From: Gracilaria caudata
Taxonomy: Eukaryota > Rhodophyta > Florideophyceae > Gracilariales > Gracilariaceae
Assembly (NCBI GenBank): GCA_030374735.1
Contig: JASCIV010000175.1
Span: forward strand, 1 to 34,680
Length of the DNA: 34,680 bases
Direction of reading: 5' to 3'
The translations under genes and the position numbers were made by a program. Each line of letters opens with the position of its first letter. The first letter of the stretch is position 1. Below, in pieces: positions 18,001 to 25,723 of the stretch. Under the pieces are notes generated by a model. That model was not told where the DNA came from. It searched no databases and saw only the letters and a list, made by a program, of their open reading frames with translations.

Positions 18001-20559
18001 CGCATGTTGCTGAAAAGAACCCGAGTGTTAGTACTGGGTGATGAGTCTGCCTTGGAAGATGCGGCGTTTCAGTACAGCCAGGAAGGTGGGAATCCTAATG
18101 TGCTCGAAGGTGATGCGGGCATAGTTGATCCTCTCGCGAAAGAAGCGCAGGACAATGCGACTTTGCTCTTCCAAATTCACATTCGTGCAATGCTAGCAAG
18201 CAAGAAGCTGATTGTGGAACACCGCCTCAATGATGAGGCGTTTTTGTGGATCCTAGGCGAAATTGAGAGTCGTTTCATGACAAGCCGTGTTGCTCCTGGT
18301 GAAAATATTGGCGCGATTGCAGCACAGTCAATAGGAGAGCCAGCGACACAGATGACGCTTAATACTTTCCATTATGCTGGTGTCTCAGCTAAGAATGTGA
18401 CATTAGGAGTTCCAAGATTGAAAGAGATTATAAATGTGTCGAAAAACACGAAGACTCCGTCGCTTACTGTATATTTGAAACATGGACTGGACAGGGATAA
18501 TTCGAAGAGAGTTCAAGCATCTCTACAACACACAAGTTTGGAAGATGTCGCACAATGTTCCGAAATATACTTTGACCCAGATCCCCAAACTACAGTGGTT
18601 GAAGAAGATCGAGAAATGGTGTCATCTTACTTTGAGCTTGAAGATGCGCCCGCAGGCGTCTCTCCCTGGCTGCTTCGCATAATTCTGGACAAGGACATGT
18701 TACAGGATCGAGAAATTAGTATGGATCTTGTTGAGAACTCGATTCATGATACGTTTGGTAACGATATTCACATTATAAGATCCCAGGACAATGATGAAAA
18801 AATGGTGTTGAGGTTGCGGCTCCAGGATGAGACCACTCAGGAAAAGTACGGTGACATGCAAATGGGTGGAGATGCGATGGAAGATGAAGACCAATATGAT
18901 GATGATGATTCCGTTTTTCTCAGACGTTTGGAGGGCAATCTGCTTCAGCAGATGAACCTTGGAGGCATTGCTGGAATTCGTAAAGTCTTCATGCGTAAAT
19001 CGCGCCAGACGTACGTGGACAAAGTAAGTGGGACTTTTAAGACAAAGGAGGAATGGGTTCTTGATACCGACGGGGTCAATTTGCTAGCGGTCATGGCTCA
19101 TGAAGATGTTGATCACACTCGTACTTTATCAAATGATATCGTTGAAATCTTTGAAGTTTTGGGCATTGAAGCCGTACGAGAGGCGTTGCTTAACGAAATT
19201 CGTGGTGTCATCTCTTTCGATGGGGCTTACGTTAACTACAGACATCTGTCAATCCTCGTGGATGTCATGACATACAGAGGTCACCTTATGGCTATCACCC
19301 GCCACGGCATCAACCGTGCGGACACAGGGCCTCTCATGAAGTGTTCGTTCGAAGAAACTACTGACATTCTCCTGGAAGCGGCAACGCATGGTATAGCTGA
19401 CCATTTGAACGGTGTTACTGAAAACATCATGCTTGGGCAAATGGCGCCTGTGGGAACAGGATGCTTCAAGTTGATGCTTAATGAGAAAATGTTACAGGAC
19501 GCCATCGAGCCAAAGGGACCTGTTGCATTTGCCCCATCGCCTACGACAAACGAGGGATATGAGGCGGGAAGCTGGACCCCGGCCAGAGTGGAAGCTACCC
19601 CTGGTCGAAGGAGGGGTGCGGATATTCGGGCAACACCTGGAAATGCATACTCACCTGCAGCGTGGAGCACTCCTAACAGAGCAGGGTCTGTGAGAGGTGG
19701 GTCTCCTCTAATGTCGCAGATGTCGCCAGCAGCAGATGATGCACAATTTTCGCCAGTTGCATCACCAAAAGGACCTGGACTTGGCGGTGGAGCTACTCCC
19801 TTACAATCTCCAGGAAGAGACTATGTCACCCCAGTAAGTCCTGGCGGCGTTGGAGCGGCCAGCCCTTACGCTACCAGCCCGGCGTATGCCACCAGCCCTG
19901 CTTACGCTGCGAGTCCGGCTTATGCTCAGAGCCCGGCCTATTCGGCTGCGAGTCCAGCGTACGTGGCTAGCCCAGCGGCTGCCAGTCCAGGGAGAGCTGC
20001 TAGCCCATATGGGGCTGGTAATCATTCCTCGTTTGTTCCCTCCAGCCCCGGCTACAGCTTGAAATCGCCTGCCGCGGGTTTGTCAGGTGTTCCTCAGTCA
20101 CCGGGTTTGGTTGCCAAGTATTCCCCAACGAGTCCTGGATTCAGCCCGACAAGTCCTGCCTACAGCCCAAGTGCGGCTCGAGCTGCAGGCGGTGGTGGTA
20201 CGGGCGGTGCCGCATATTCCCCGACAAGTCCGGGATACAACTCTACGGCAGCATCGCCAGCTGCGGGGTACGGAGGTGGCGGTGGCCTGAACTACAGCCC
20301 GGGAACGCCGAAAGCATACAGCCCTGGGTCGCCGGCGTTTAGCCCTAGCTCCCCCGCCGCGCAAGGATATTCGCCTTCGACGCCGGGCTTCATGCCGCAG
20401 GGCGCTGCGCGACACAGTCGAGGAGCTGGTGCTTACCAACCTGGAGATGCGGCATCTCCAAGCTCGCCGCAATACTCCCCTTCTTCGCCGCAGTACTCGC
20501 CGCGTGCCCCCTCCCCGCGGGGGCATTCTCCTCAGGATGAAGCTCCTGAAGAGCAATAA
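15052..20559 (+). CDS. RPB1: DNA-directed RNA polymerase II largest subunit
   Basis: RPB1 forms the Pol II clamp and active site. This is an 1835-residue single-exon protein starting at the ATG at 15052. Landmarks are in the usual order: the N-terminal clamp with FGILGPEEIRRMSV; zinc-binding CQTCGDYDRTCTGHFGHIEL and the CHYCSRILC region; RVRGNLMGKRVDFSARTVI; the catalytic magnesium loop NADFDGDEMNLHVP with D464, D466 and D468; the bridge helix and trigger loop around QSIGEPATQMTLNTFHYAGV; and RLKEIINVSKN. The polymerase core ends near residue 1500 (GTGCFKLMLNEKML). It is Pol II rather than Pol I or III because of the long tail containing YSPTSP-type heptads. That tail is degenerate: a block of hexapeptides, then scattered heptads and glycine-rich spacers. 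It is convergent with the cyclin gene 626 bp away. Confidence 0.98.
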   Translation: MYVPAQQYSSAPERRLKAVQFGILGPEEIRRMSVAEIKHEKTYENGLPLVEGTADRRLGANGSQFPCQTCGDYDRTCTGHFGHIELAKPMYNIGFMNTTLKILRCVCHYCSRILCTERAVEDLLKITRPTARMRAAMRATSGTKKVCTARDGCGHTQPKYSRDGFRIRAVFEDSADDSVDRKQTITAERTHAIFKRISDRDCSALGLSPQWSRPEWLILTLMPVPPLAVRPSISRGGLRNEDDLTNKLGDIVKNNNALRVLESTGAVAHTIREQIDLVQYHVATYMNNEIPGVVTATVRGGSRAIKSIGQRFKGKEGRVRGNLMGKRVDFSARTVITPDPNLKLHEVGVPKTIAQNLTYPEVVTTYNMAEMRKLVVNGPNEYPGAHSVEREDGRKVSLAYIPDRSGVRLEVGFKVIRHIKDGDYVLFNRQPSLHKMSIMGHRIRVMPYSTFRLNLSVTSPYNADFDGDEMNLHVPQSHQTRAEVQELMLVPHCIVSPQGNKPVMGIVQDTLLGCMLFTQRDTFLERDFVMNLLMHVGDWDGIVPEPTIYKPRPLWTGKQIFSLILPPVNLIRFNKTHPDEENTDISPGDTKVYISRGELVCGIVDKNTVGTSANGLIHVTWKEFGPKVTDTMISQIQVLVNHYVLHRGQSIGIGDTIADEATMRNVIQTIQKAKDDVKDLVRKAQERELTLLPGKGMMESFETEVNKVLNGARDKSGSSAQDSLLKSNNIKRMVSAGSKGSFINISQICACVGQQNVEGKRIAYGFTRRTLPHFVLDDLGPESRGFVENSYLRGLTPSEFFFHAMGGREGLIDTAVKTAETGYIQRRLIKAMEDIMVRYDGTVRNSCNHIIEFLYGEDGMDATFLEDQNLRTYKMSDKKLEQEFWLDPTDSSFGRDERGRPYLNDDTCDRIRQDAQMHIMLTEEFEQIKRDRGVLREEIVKNGDTKRPLAVNVDRVIWNAKLLHGIRPDSLSTLTPDQIRKGVRMLLKRTRVLVLGDESALEDAAFQYSQEGGNPNVLEGDAGIVDPLAKEAQDNATLLFQIHIRAMLASKKLIVEHRLNDEAFLWILGEIESRFMTSRVAPGENIGAIAAQSIGEPATQMTLNTFHYAGVSAKNVTLGVPRLKEIINVSKNTKTPSLTVYLKHGLDRDNSKRVQASLQHTSLEDVAQCSEIYFDPDPQTTVVEEDREMVSSYFELEDAPAGVSPWLLRIILDKDMLQDREISMDLVENSIHDTFGNDIHIIRSQDNDEKMVLRLRLQDETTQEKYGDMQMGGDAMEDEDQYDDDDSVFLRRLEGNLLQQMNLGGIAGIRKVFMRKSRQTYVDKVSGTFKTKEEWVLDTDGVNLLAVMAHEDVDHTRTLSNDIVEIFEVLGIEAVREALLNEIRGVISFDGAYVNYRHLSILVDVMTYRGHLMAITRHGINRADTGPLMKCSFEETTDILLEAATHGIADHLNGVTENIMLGQMAPVGTGCFKLMLNEKMLQDAIEPKGPVAFAPSPTTNEGYEAGSWTPARVEATPGRRRGADIRATPGNAYSPAAWSTPNRAGSVRGGSPLMSQMSPAADDAQFSPVASPKGPGLGGGATPLQSPGRDYVTPVSPGGVGAASPYATSPAYATSPAYAASPAYAQSPAYSAASPAYVASPAAASPGRAASPYGAGNHSSFVPSSPGYSLKSPAAGLSGVPQSPGLVAKYSPTSPGFSPTSPAYSPSAARAAGGGGTGGAAYSPTSPGYNSTAASPAAGYGGGGGLNYSPGTPKAYSPGSPAFSPSSPAAQGYSPSTPGFMPQGAARHSRGAGAYQPGDAASPSSPQYSPSSPQYSPRAPSPRGHSPQDEAPEEQ
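19861..20556 (+). repeat. Degenerate RPB1 C-terminal domain repeats
   Basis: This encodes residues from about 1604 to the end. The first block (Y1606 to about 1645) repeats an 18-bp unit encoding Y-A-T/A/Q-S-P-A five times with small variants, a heptad shortened by one residue that lacks the Ser2-Pro3 pair. From Y1690 onward about eleven YSPTSPG-like heptads occur singly or in pairs, separated by Ala/Gly-rich stretches. The tail ends acidic (QDEAPEEQ). Codon variation between units shows the repeats are old at the DNA level. Confidence 0.9.
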
Positions 20560-21185
20560 CTGCGTTCAGCACTATTGCCATATCGGTTTTCGCAAAGTAA
20601 ACCTAGAAGCATGTGTTTTTTGAGTGTTGTGACAGGAATACACCGCACTGAAACGCGCACCTTTGCCACTGAAGTAGCTTCATTGCCAAGTTTGCAACGC
20701 AGTGCGCTTGTTTGTGACGTTGCACGTATTCTCTGAATTCGATCATCTTGCGATTGCAAGGGCCGTGTATGGCGAACCCATGGAGTTGGGCGTGGTGATC
20801 AGCGGTGTAGGCCGTGAAAAGCTCATAGCGCCATACACTGTAGCGGGTTGTCGCGCAAGATGCATTTGAGCATCCGAGCTTTCCTATGAGCTGCAGCCTT
20901 GCCACTGAATTCAAGAATGGGCACAAGAGGAGGGAAGAAACACAGCTTACTACTAGACGTTTGGCATATGTTCTTCACCACTCCCATGCTGTTAGTTTTA
21001 CATGAAAGAACCTGCTCGTTTACAGGGAGTGACACTTAAACACGCAAAGCCGTCTACGAAAAGAAAACAGTATACAGTTTATCTAGGAAATGAATTTTTG
21101 ACTGCTTCATGTGGCAGTGCTTTGAGAGCGTGTTAAGTAGGCTAAGCTTTGTCGAGAAACTGAAGAGATAGTGTTCGACAATTAC
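20560..21185. other. Convergent intergenic region, no gene seen
   Basis: About 625 bp lie between the RPB1 stop and the cyclin stop. Open frames are short and unlike known proteins. It most likely consists of 3' UTRs. Confidence 0.5.
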
Positions 21186-22136
21186 TCATTTGACACCAAG
21201 GGAAGCCCGTGCCCTCCGTCGGTAAGCGCTGTCCGGAGACACAGGGGAGTGAGAGAACCTCGAGTGTGTCTTAGAACTGCGTTGTCTACCAAACGTTCTC
21301 TGCGAAAACGACAGCCTCTTGGGGTGCGACGACTGCGCGAACATCGTTTCATCCGGCACTGAAGCGAGCGAAGAGTTCCTCGATAGCGAAGTTTCCACAC
21401 AGTTGCTTGGTGAAACGGGCATCATACACGGTGAAGGCAGGCATGCACCGGTCGATGTTCCCAGCTCTGGTTGTTCTCCAGGCAGAAGCTCGTACGGAAT
21501 CGTGTGCATCTCGGGGTCCATCAGCGCTTCGCGCGCTTCAGCCACCAGGTTGGCTACAACAGCCTTGGTGGCATTGGCCTCAATGACCTTGAGCCCAGAC
21601 ACCAAGTTGGCCTCGATCTCGACAAAAGTGGCAGCCGGAATGTTTAACCGAAAGTCTAAAATGTGAAGCATTTGCATCTCAAGGTTTGCAAGTTCCTGGT
21701 GAGGCAAGCCACCCACCTTTGAGTAATACACCAGATTGTACGACAAGTCATCGAAAAACTTGCAGGCCAGCACAATTGCAGTGATAAACAGGCGATGGAA
21801 GCTAAGCGAGGTCAAGACCAGCTTGGGATCCTTCTCGATGGCGCGCATCATGTAGTGGTACGCGGCGACGAGACAGGCCTCTGAGCAGAAGGCGTATTTC
21901 GAAACGCGCGAAACGTAATCGGAGACCGTGATGGATGGCGCTTCCAGAGCATGAAAGACAGTCATCTCATCGAATGGAGGCTCTGGTGGCTCGTCGTTGA
22001 CGGTGACATGTGCTTGAATGGTTGCAGACAGCAGCGAGATCAGAGCTGAGCGAGAGGTGATGAGGGTGAAGTGCAGAGGGGACACGGCTGCGGTGGCCTC
22101 GACAGCCGAGGGAGACTGCACAGTTTGGGCTGTCAT
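21186..22136 (-). CDS. PHO80-like (P/U-type) cyclin
   Basis: This protein is a regulatory partner of a cyclin-dependent kinase of the Pho85/CDK5 type. The frame is open to 22319, but the ATG at 22136 (MTAQTVQSPSAVEATAAVSP) is preferred because the upstream part reads like UTR and has no cyclin homology; the product is then 316 residues. The cyclin box is clear: ITVSDYVSRVSKYAFCSEACL, MMRAIEKDPKLVLTSLSFHR, ITAIVLACKFFDDLSYNLVY, then GGLPHQELANLEMQMLHILDFRL, the arrangement typical of the Pho80 family rather than of mitotic cyclins. The C-terminal 100 or so residues are Ser/Pro/Arg-rich, with several SP sites that could be kinase targets. Such cyclins act in phosphate or nutrient signalling in fungi and in cell-cycle or meristem control in plants. 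Which applies here cannot be told. Confidence 0.9.
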   Translation of the reverse strand: MTAQTVQSPSAVEATAAVSPLHFTLITSRSALISLLSATIQAHVTVNDEPPEPPFDEMTVFHALEAPSITVSDYVSRVSKYAFCSEACLVAAYHYMMRAIEKDPKLVLTSLSFHRLFITAIVLACKFFDDLSYNLVYYSKVGGLPHQELANLEMQMLHILDFRLNIPAATFVEIEANLVSGLKVIEANATKAVVANLVAEAREALMDPEMHTIPYELLPGEQPELGTSTGACLPSPCMMPVSPSNCVETSLSRNSSLASVPDETMFAQSSHPKRLSFSQRTFGRQRSSKTHSRFSHSPVSPDSAYRRRARASLGVK

Positions 22137-22362
22137 GGTGGGTAGAAGGAAAGGGAGGCGAAAAAGGTGAAAAACGGTTGGCAACGTATCTTGGGCAACA
22201 AACTGATGACAACGATAGAGCAAGTCACAAATCCGGAGGCAAGCGGATGAACACAGGAGTCGGCGATTCAGGAAATCACGGGAAGCGAAGAAGTAGAGGC
22301 GACGACGGAACGGGCTCACCGAGATGCTGGAGGAAGGGGAGAGACACGGGGGGAGGATGCAG

Positions 22363-22372
22363 TATATATATA
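22363..22372 (-). promoter_or_regulatory. Candidate TATA box for the cyclin gene
   Basis: TATATATATA lies about 227 bp upstream of the cyclin ATG on the minus strand, flanked by GC-rich sequence. If used, the 5' UTR would be roughly 200 nt. The element is symmetrical, so its direction is not fixed by sequence. Confidence 0.4.
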
Positions 22373-25112
22373 CGGCGAGAAATCAGGAACGTGGCGCAGA
22401 GCGTGCAGTGGCGGCGGCGGCGGCGACGCGTCCAAGATGCATGAAAGCGTTTCAAAAACACGCGCGCAAGGCACACAGCGACAAAAAGGAGCACCCCGCG
22501 TGGCACGTAGTCAGAACTACTGCGTGACGGGCACGTCGCCACGCGCATCAATGCACAGCGCGATGATTGGCTTCCTATCAAACGCGCAAGTCATACGCGC
22601 CACCCATCTCAGAACTGGCGGCGGCGGCTTGCGCGCGCCCCCCCTCCCAGCACGACGTCTCTGGGCTGGTAGAAAATAGCACGCAGTCACGTCACGCGAC
22701 GGCGAGCGCTTTTAAAGAACGGCGCAGCCAGCAGCTCGGATGATAAACCTTACTGTTCGGCAGAATCTGCGCGCTGTCGGCGTGGAGTACGGGCGCTAGT
22801 TTGGGAGGGAGGCGTGTTATCTACGACGTTTGGCTGTGGAGTCGACAGGGCACATTGCCTTGCAGGCGATATTTCATGCGCTGTGCACGTGGGTGGCAAT
22901 GGTTTGGCTGAGCGACGGCGTTCTTTGATTTTGACTGTGCCGAGCGACGGGCGAGGAGCGCGCGGCACTTGGAGCTTTTTGGCCCAACGATGTGCGCCCC
23001 TTCCGCCGCCGCCGCCAATCAGCAACATGCGGCAAGATATTTGCGCGCTCGCGGGCGCTTTGGGCTGTGCGCCGCTTGTTGTAAGGCAGCTTCCAAAGCT
23101 TATTCGAAGCTTAAAATCTTTTTCGGCGCTGTTGCTTCCCACTTTGCTTTCGTCACGCCACCGTTTTGACGCGTATTGTTGTTATTGACGCTCTTGTAAG
23201 CGTAAATATCGGCCATCTGATTTGAGCTTCTGCTCGATGACATATCAAGGGTTACACCTCTTCTACAGCCTTGTTCGCCTTCATAATACGCCCAATACGT
23301 CAACTTCTTCGTCTTCATTCTTCGTTTCGCCCTTTTCTGGCGTGCTTTTAATCAGCACCGCCTCGATCTCCCTGTTCGGCGCGAAGCTTATCAGCCTCAA
23401 AATCTTGATCACAAAAGTAGAATCGCTTTATGTGGTTGTTCCTTTGCAGCAACCCTATTAATTCTTGTCCGTAACTGTGCAAGTTACATATCTTATTGCT
23501 GTGGCTCATAGTTACCGCTGTCTTTTAAATGGTTTTCGCTCTTGGCGATGCTGTCAAGGCACTCTGTCTGTCTTGAGTCTCTGTTGAGTGGAACCTAACA
23601 TTAACCAGCACCCACTCCTCACTGCGGCACGGCGTCGGAACAACGGAACTAGAAAATATTCTTATGCTACCATTATCATAAGAATGATTCTGAAGCCATC
23701 AATTGCGCTGGTTAACTTGTTTAATCGCTCACTGGACCTTCCAACAAGCCCTACTACCGTCACATGGCAGCGCACGTACCACCGAAACCGCCCGCGTGCA
23801 AAAATGTCCAAACCTGCCTGTGCTCCCCAGCGCATCTTGTCTCGTAGATGAGCAGCAATCCGAACATCTTGTGACTGGCGACGTCAAGAACGTCGCCTGA
23901 CACGCACACGCCACTGCACAACGAGGCGCCAATTATGTGACGTGTGCCGAAAAAAAACCGCTTTTAATCCTTCTTTCCAAAAGGCTTTATGCTTCAACGA
24001 GTTTTTATCCCTTCTTGAGGGCTTATCCCTTTGGTTGAATCTTCACTTGAGCTTTCTTGGAATAGTTGTGTGTCAACTGTTGTGCTTTGTAAGCCGCACC
24101 CTCGCCAAGCATAAGCAGCTACACTTCGTCTCAGCCTCATGTTCTTGCTTCGTCCCCCTTCTAACATTATAACATATCATCACCCAACCATTACGTCTTT
24201 TGGTCCTACAACAATACCTCATCGTGCTTACCGTCCCCAGTACGTTCTTGCTCAAAATCAAATGCAAACCTGTAGACTGGCACCAGCTTCGACAGACGTG
24301 CTTTACACATCTCTTGCGAACGCGTTCATCAACATAATGTTGTGTATGTGCGCGTTCTATAAACAGACATTCACTCAGTAAACCGTTCGCCAGACTTAAT
24401 TCTCCTGTCGAGCGTTGTTCTCACAACACTTTCGTAGCCTCCTGACACTCTTTGTGCTTCTTTCCAACGTGCCTTTTCGTGTTGTCAACAGTACAAAACT
24501 CCATTCTCAGAGAATCTATAAACCAAACTGCAGTACCCCTTGTGCTCGTTTGGTCCAACATCGGCTCCGTTGGTAACACCGTAACTTGAGTACAACATAA
24601 CCTCGCACCCACGTCACATCCTTGTCCCACACGCTTGAGCCTGCGAGGCCCGCTCTGTCCGACCAGTCCTGAACTTGATCATGGTGCGGTGTCAGCGGTT
24701 AGCTTCACAAGATTCGCCTCGCGCAGGTAGAAAACTCGAAAAAGGGCAAATTTGACAACACCACTCTCAAAGAGTTCGCATTTTCGCGGGAAACCGGCCT
24801 ACACCTGCATCGTGCAGCATGGTCATGCCAGACCATGTGAAACTGTTCCCGTCCTTGTCCATGAGCACAGTTCCAACTGGTTACGCCGACCATAGTGGGA
24901 CGTGGTCGACACGTCAGGTCTTTTGCGGAAAACGATATGCAAACCTTGTCTGAGGGGGATTTTCACTTGCGTGCTGGCTTGCGTATACACTTGACAATAT
25001 CAACCTAGAACAGCGCTTCCGTCGTTTCACGTGTCGTGTTTCTCACTACCGTTTCATGTCTTCATCAACAACTCATCTACCAACACACTTTGGTTGACTT
25101 GATCGAACAAAA
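22373..25112. other. Large intergenic region, gene-poor, with a possible decayed coding segment
   Basis: No intact gene can be supported in this 2.7-kb stretch. The left part (22380-23170) is GC-rich and palindromic in places. A 9-bp stem with a 10-base loop lies at 23658-23685. Between about 24420 and 24960 the minus strand shows protein-like segments in changing frames (see the findings). The rest is pyrimidine-rich and AT-leaning without signals I recognise. Confidence 0.5.
24420..24960 (-). pseudogene. Possible decayed protein-coding remnant, family unknown
   Basis: Reading the minus strand, plausible protein segments follow one another but shift frame: MDKDGNSFTWSGMTMLHDAG, then SGVVKFALFRVFYLREANLV, then DQVQDWSDRAGLAGSSVWDK, then MLYSSYGVTNGADVGPNEHK. 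Each ends in a stop or gives way to another frame. I recognise no family. This pattern is what a frameshifted gene relic looks like, but it could be chance. Unidentified introns are an alternative explanation. Confidence 0.25.
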
Positions 25113-25682
25113 ATGGATGAGTCTAAATCTCCACCACTTCCAATAGTCTGGGGAGACGTGAACGAGAAGAATGTGAATCAACTTGAAATTCTCAACACCA
25201 CAATTTTCCCTGTCAAATATAATGACATGTTCTACAAAGAAGTGTTAAAAGCGCCGGATGGGTTCGTCAAGCTTGCTTACTACAACGAGCTATTAGTCGG
25301 AGGCGTTAGTTGCCGAAAGGAACCATATTTTCCATTCCAAATTGCGCTTGAAAAGCAAAAGTCATCGCACATAAAACCCGCGGAACCATACACTACCAAC
25401 GACGCTAGTTTGTACATAATGACCTTAGGAGTTTTAGCTCCCTATCGCGAAAGAGGAATCGGTCATCGCCTCATCACTCATGTTTTGGATCTTGTCGAAT
25501 CCTCTCCTGCATGCAAGGATGTTGTTGACATATATCTTCACCTGCAGGAAGGGAACGATGATGCGTTGCGATTTTACAGGCGATACGGGTTTGAAGTGAC
25601 TGAACATATTCAAGGGTATTACAAACGACTTGTTCCTCCCAACTGCTACGTCGTTCGAAAGAAGGTTACTAGACAGACATAG
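25113..25682 (+). CDS. NAA50: N-alpha-acetyltransferase 50 (GNAT family)
   Basis: NAA50 (NatE) transfers acetyl from acetyl-CoA to the N-terminal Met of nascent proteins and associates with the NatA complex; it also supports sister-chromatid cohesion in animals. The 189-residue protein starts at the ATG at 25113 (caaaaATGG). Family segments are clear: NQLEILNTTIFPVKYNDMFY near the N-terminus, LAYYNELLVGGVSCR, YIMTLGVLAPYRERGIGHRL with the acetyl-CoA-binding RxxGxG (R112 to G117), then IYLHLQEGNDDALRFYRRYG and the ending EHIQGYYKRLVPPNCYVV. An insertion of about 20 residues (FPFQIALEKQKSSHIKPAEP) precedes the LYIMTLG strand compared with the shorter animal enzyme. No introns. Its stop lies 41 bp from the MnmE stop on the other strand, so the 3' UTRs very probably overlap. 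Confidence 0.93.
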   Translation: MDESKSPPLPIVWGDVNEKNVNQLEILNTTIFPVKYNDMFYKEVLKAPDGFVKLAYYNELLVGGVSCRKEPYFPFQIALEKQKSSHIKPAEPYTTNDASLYIMTLGVLAPYRERGIGHRLITHVLDLVESSPACKDVVDIYLHLQEGNDDALRFYRRYGFEVTEHIQGYYKRLVPPNCYVVRKKVTRQT

Positions 25683-25723
25683 TTGTGAAGTCTCGTAATT
25701 ACTTATTCAACGTCGGTTCAACT

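Noticed and set aside
19861..19990. CRISPR-like periodic repeats
   Set aside because: The period comes from coding repeats in the RPB1 tail; there are no unique spacers.
20098..20556. 152-codon minus-strand open frame under the RPB1 tail
   Set aside because: It is an antisense shadow of the repetitive Ser/Pro/Ala codons; the product is Arg-rich low complexity.
22137..22319. 61-codon N-terminal extension of the cyclin
   Set aside because: It has no cyclin similarity and probably lies in the 5' UTR; the ATG at 22136 gives a typical length.
24421..24630. Copia-like gag-pol resemblance (VWFIDSLRMEFCT)
   Set aside because: It resembles the WIIDSGA protease motif only superficially; the catalytic DSG is absent and no reverse transcriptase or integrase is nearby.
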